Of a stretch of DNA of 64,000 nucleotides, positions 61,717 through 64,000 are shown one piece after another. How positions within the stretch are numbered: position 1 is the first letter of the stretch; each line of letters starts with the position of its first letter. Source of the DNA: Alkalihalobacterium chitinilyticum (lineage in GTDB: Bacteria > Bacillota > Bacilli > Bacillales > Bacillaceae_F). The stretch lies in the NCBI RefSeq assembly GCF_029028005.1, contig NZ_JAOTPO010000004.1, positions 212,034 to 276,033 of the forward strand, given 5' to 3'. Made by a program: the position numbers and the translations under genes. The notes beneath the pieces are model-generated. The model made no database searches. It saw nothing but the letters and a program-made list of their open reading frames with translations, and was not told the DNA's origin.

Positions 61717-61747
61717 AAAGCTGCTTCTTCTAAAAATAGGCAGCTTT
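61717..61747 (-). terminator. Terminator of the 61.7-kb lipoprotein
   Basis: AAAGCTGC/GCAGCTTT stem, TTTTTATTT following on the minus strand, just past the stop at 61753. Confidence 0.75.
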
Positions 61748-61752
61748 CTCTG

Positions 61753-62409
61753 TTAATTTAATTGAATGGAAACAATATAGACGTGGTCATAGTTTGTTAC
61801 CTCTTTTAACTCTTCTTCCGTTAAAGGCCCATTGATCACTGTGATTGCATCTTCATTTGATCTAATGACAGATGCTACTGCGTATTTTTCATTTAGCGAT
61901 AAAAAAACTGGGTCTGTAATCCCACCGTATGCACTTAATGAATGATCTTCATGTAAGCTTAATTCTTTGTCAATGGAACCATGAGTGGTTTCCGAATTGG
62001 TCATCACAGATAAAGTCCATCGTTCCTTCTTCATTTTTTCAAACTGTTGATTAATAAAGACGGTTCGAATAACATTATCGTCACTATTTTCATAAATCGG
62101 TGTTGTCATCTCAACTACTTTTGAGACGAGCTCACCTTTTGTATAGTGATCGACAGTGACATAAATCTCAGATACATCAACATTTTCAATGTCAATATCA
62201 TAAACAAACGCACGGTCTCCAATACTTTGCAATAACCCCTCTTCAAATCTTGTTAATTCGCCATTTTTGATCACTGCAGTTCTTTGTTCTTCTCTCGATT
62301 GTTCCTTATTTCCTTGTTGATTAGTTGCCCCTTCATTTGACGGTTCTGTTGTACAAGCGGCTAAAAAAACAGTTGCACAAAGTAAAAAAAGTAAAAATAA
62401 GCGTTTCAT
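61753..62409 (-). CDS. Lipoprotein of unknown function
   Basis: 218 residues: signal peptide with lipobox LAAC (Cys19), a Gln/Glu/Asn-rich linker (~20-45), and a beta-rich domain (VYDIDIENVDVSEIYVTVDH, ERWTLSVMTNSETTHGSI, YAVASVIRSNEDAITVI). No similarity to the 18-20 kb lipoproteins. Family not recognised. Divergent from the D-TA-type gene. Confidence 0.75.
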   Translation of the reverse strand: MKRLFLLFLLCATVFLAACTTEPSNEGATNQQGNKEQSREEQRTAVIKNGELTRFEEGLLQSIGDRAFVYDIDIENVDVSEIYVTVDHYTKGELVSKVVEMTTPIYENSDDNVIRTVFINQQFEKMKKERWTLSVMTNSETTHGSIDKELSLHEDHSLSAYGGITDPVFLSLNEKYAVASVIRSNEDAITVINGPLTEEELKEVTNYDHVYIVSIQLN

Positions 62410-62522
62410 TTGCCCTCTCCTCTTTCCTGGAAAAACATCCTATGATAAATTCAATACGTAAGACGTTATTAAATCCATCAGGTTACACTAATATAAAAAT
62501 ATTTTTCGAGGTGGTTTGAACC

Positions 62523-63620
62523 ATGAATTCTATACATACTTTAGATACACCGTCATTGTTGCTGAACTTAAATCAGCTTGAAAACAATTTAAATGAGATA
62601 CGAGACATTGCGAAACAAAATGGAATCGAGTGGCGCCCACATATTAAAACGCATAAGAGTGTGAACATCGCAAAAATGCAATTAGAAAAAGGCGCATGTG
62701 GTATTACTGTTGCTAAATTAGAAGAAGCAGAAGTTATGGCGGCGGCACATATTTCAAATATATTAATTGCTTATCCACTGGCTCAGCCAAAAAAACTTGA
62801 ACGATTAAAAAAATTATCTTCCCAAACGAAAGTGATACTAGCGATTGACTCATTCGAGCAAGCTGAAATTGTGAATACTATTTTTTCCGGCTGTAGTGAG
62901 CCCTTAGAAGTATGGATCAAAGTGAACTCTGGATTGAATCGTTGTGGTATTGAAATGGAGGAAATTGTTGAATTAGCGCAAAAAATAAAAACGATGAAAC
63001 CTCTAGCGTTAACTGGCATCTTTACACATGCAGGTCATTCCTATGCTGCATCTTCACAAGAGCAAATTGAAAAAATTGCGGAAGATGAAGCAAATTCAGT
63101 CATTCAAAGTGCTGAACTTTGCGAGCAAGCTGGCATTCCAATTCAACACCGAAGTGTAGGCTCTACACCGACGTTTAAGTATGGAGCCAAAATAAAGGGC
63201 ATCACTGAAATTCGTCCTGGTAATGCTGCGTTTTATGATATGTGCCAAGTCGGATTAGGGGTTGCTGAAACTAAACAATGTGCCTTGACCGTTCTCGCAA
63301 GTGTCGTGAGCAAAAAGAAGGACCGGATCATCTTTGATACAGGTAGTAAAGCCTTGTCATTAGATCAAGGGGCACATGGGAATAAGAGTGTTGTCGGTTA
63401 CGGCCGCGTAATTAATCACCCTGAAATAACGATCGAGCGACTTTCCGAAGAACATGGAGTCGCATCATTTAAAGACACACTATTAGAGATGAATGATACC
63501 GTAGAGATTATCCCCAATCATTCATGTGTGGTCGCTAACTTGTTTGAAGAATATATTGTTCATCGTGATGGAGAAGTTGTTGAGCGTTGGAAGGTCGAAG
63601 CTCGCGGAATGATGAAATAA
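62523..63620 (+). CDS. D-threonine aldolase/D-serine dehydratase-type PLP enzyme
   Basis: 365 residues, fold III PLP enzyme like alanine racemase. The PLP lysine is in WRPHIKTHKSVNIAK, followed by GACGITVAKLEEAEVM, HAGHSY, GSTPTFKYG and the metal site IIPNHSCVVANLFEEY (His and Cys). The metal-binding end defines the D-TA/DSD1 group, which cleaves D-threonine or dehydrates D-serine. The exact substrate is open. AGGTGG eight bases before the ATG. Confidence 0.9.
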   Translation: MNSIHTLDTPSLLLNLNQLENNLNEIRDIAKQNGIEWRPHIKTHKSVNIAKMQLEKGACGITVAKLEEAEVMAAAHISNILIAYPLAQPKKLERLKKLSSQTKVILAIDSFEQAEIVNTIFSGCSEPLEVWIKVNSGLNRCGIEMEEIVELAQKIKTMKPLALTGIFTHAGHSYAASSQEQIEKIAEDEANSVIQSAELCEQAGIPIQHRSVGSTPTFKYGAKIKGITEIRPGNAAFYDMCQVGLGVAETKQCALTVLASVVSKKKDRIIFDTGSKALSLDQGAHGNKSVVGYGRVINHPEITIERLSEEHGVASFKDTLLEMNDTVEIIPNHSCVVANLFEEYIVHRDGEVVERWKVEARGMMK

Positions 63621-63748
63621 GCAAAGAACTATTGAAAATCGATGGATTAGGTGAATCTACATACCTTATTTGTTCTCATTAGTAGGTTTTATCGCTCTCA
63701 GTCACTTTCTCTCAGTCAGCTTTTTCATTTATTAGCCATTTTTTATTT

Positions 63749-63795
63749 TTATTGTCCAATTTGAAAATTTATTGTCCGTTTTTACAGTTTATTCG
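63749..63795. repeat. Two to three TTATTGTCC repeat units, 20-base period
   Basis: TTATTGTCC occurs at 63749 and 63769, and TTATTCGG at 63789, i.e. the complement of the GGACAATAAA unit at 12.5 kb with the same 20-base spacing and A/T spacer (AATTTGAAAAT). Confidence 0.8.
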
Positions 63796-63885
63796 GTTCA
63801 ACCCCCTAAGTTTGGACACATACTCACGATTCCTTCGTTTTATTTAGTTTTTCATTTTCTTCTAGCGCGCTTACGCTTACTGGCC

Positions 63886-63927
63886 TATTGATCGAGACGA
63901 ACAGAAATCTGTCCATCTCGATCAATA
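63886..63927. terminator. Long hairpin before the last gene's end
   Basis: TATTGATCGAGA/TCTCGATCAATA 12-bp perfect stem with further GACAG/CTGTC-like pairing inside. It lacks a clear T run, but it is placed for the minus-strand gene ending at 63938. Confidence 0.6.
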
Positions 63928-63937
63928 GGAATTATTC

Positions 63938-64000
63938 CTACATGGCTTGTTCTACTTGTTTTGTTTCTCCAGCTTGCCATTTCAAATAATATTCCAACGG
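63938..64000 (-). CDS. C-terminal 20 codons of a gene running off the window
   Basis: The frame reads PLEYYLKWQAGETKQVEQAM then TAG, followed by the hairpin at 63886-63927. Too short to identify; taken as coding because of its amino-acid composition and the terminator behind it. Confidence 0.5.
   Translation of the reverse strand, partial: PLEYYLKWQAGETKQVEQAM

Larger units (their letters stand above)
63621..63937. other. Intergenic region with repeats and a terminator
   Basis: No coding frame is evident. It holds the inverted TTATTGTCC repeats (63749-63795) and the long hairpin at 63886-63927. Both flanking genes end here (convergent). Confidence 0.6.

Overview
The window looks like a chromosomal segment of an endospore-forming Bacillaceae species. 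Supporting signs are low GC, strong AGGAGG-type ribosome binding sites, frequent TTG/GTG starts, and spore genes (SspH-type SASP, SleB-type cortex hydrolase, YtaF-type protein, Lys/Asp-rich coat-like protein). I see no rRNA, tRNA, CRISPR array, prophage or intact transposase gene. Species cannot be fixed from the sequence alone.

Layout. 0-12.5 kb: a truncated membrane protein, an isolated divergent SAICAR synthase, a cortex hydrolase, a divergent MFS/SgrR-type pair, an SDR enzyme, sspH, the nagA-nagB operon, an SbtA-family permease and a sulfite-oxidase-like molybdoenzyme. 12.5-20.7 kb: an MMPL exporter with a small COX-I-like membrane protein, its apparent two-component system, two paralogous lipoproteins and a 46-codon gene. 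A direct-repeat motif (TTCAT-N6-TTCAT) precedes the exporter, the response regulator and the 46-codon gene, suggesting one small regulon. 20.8-25.5 kb: a small exporter, a GntR-controlled ABC operon, a relic of a TipA-type regulator and a chemoreceptor.

26.0-41.3 kb is the most coherent part: a sulfide/persulfide and oxygen-respiration island. It has two sulfide:quinone-oxidoreductase-type flavoproteins, a rhodanese-persulfide-dioxygenase fusion, a TusA carrier, a TusA-rhodanese fusion whose TusA cysteine is lost, a DUF1641 protein, a SulP anion transporter coupled to a carbonic anhydrase, a 1-Cys peroxiredoxin with a small winged-helix protein, a bd-type quinol oxidase including a 31-residue CydS-like subunit, an NreB/NreC-like pair with a modified cysteine cluster, and a ten-TM membrane protein next to the second SQR. 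Three 16-bp ATACCC...GGGTAT-type sites, resembling CsoR/CstR operators, lie at two control regions of this island, yet no cstR gene is in the window. My inference is sulfide -> persulfide -> sulfite handling, with electrons passing to quinone and the bd oxidase.

41.4-64 kb is mostly ordinary: pssA, a second GntR/ABC operon with a clear operator, a serine hydrolase, an M2-like peptidase, a KinB-like kinase, transporters, acetyltransferases, an M28/DUF4910 peptidase, DUF3231/DUF1284/DUF3892 proteins, an APC permease, a LysE exporter, a lipoprotein and a D-threonine-aldolase-type enzyme. Non-coding structure worth noting: a four-hairpin element at 9.57-9.77 kb with a degraded relative at 0.55 kb, helically phased arrays of GGACAATAAA (12.5 kb and, inverted, 63.75 kb), and an inverted repeat cluster near 46 kb.
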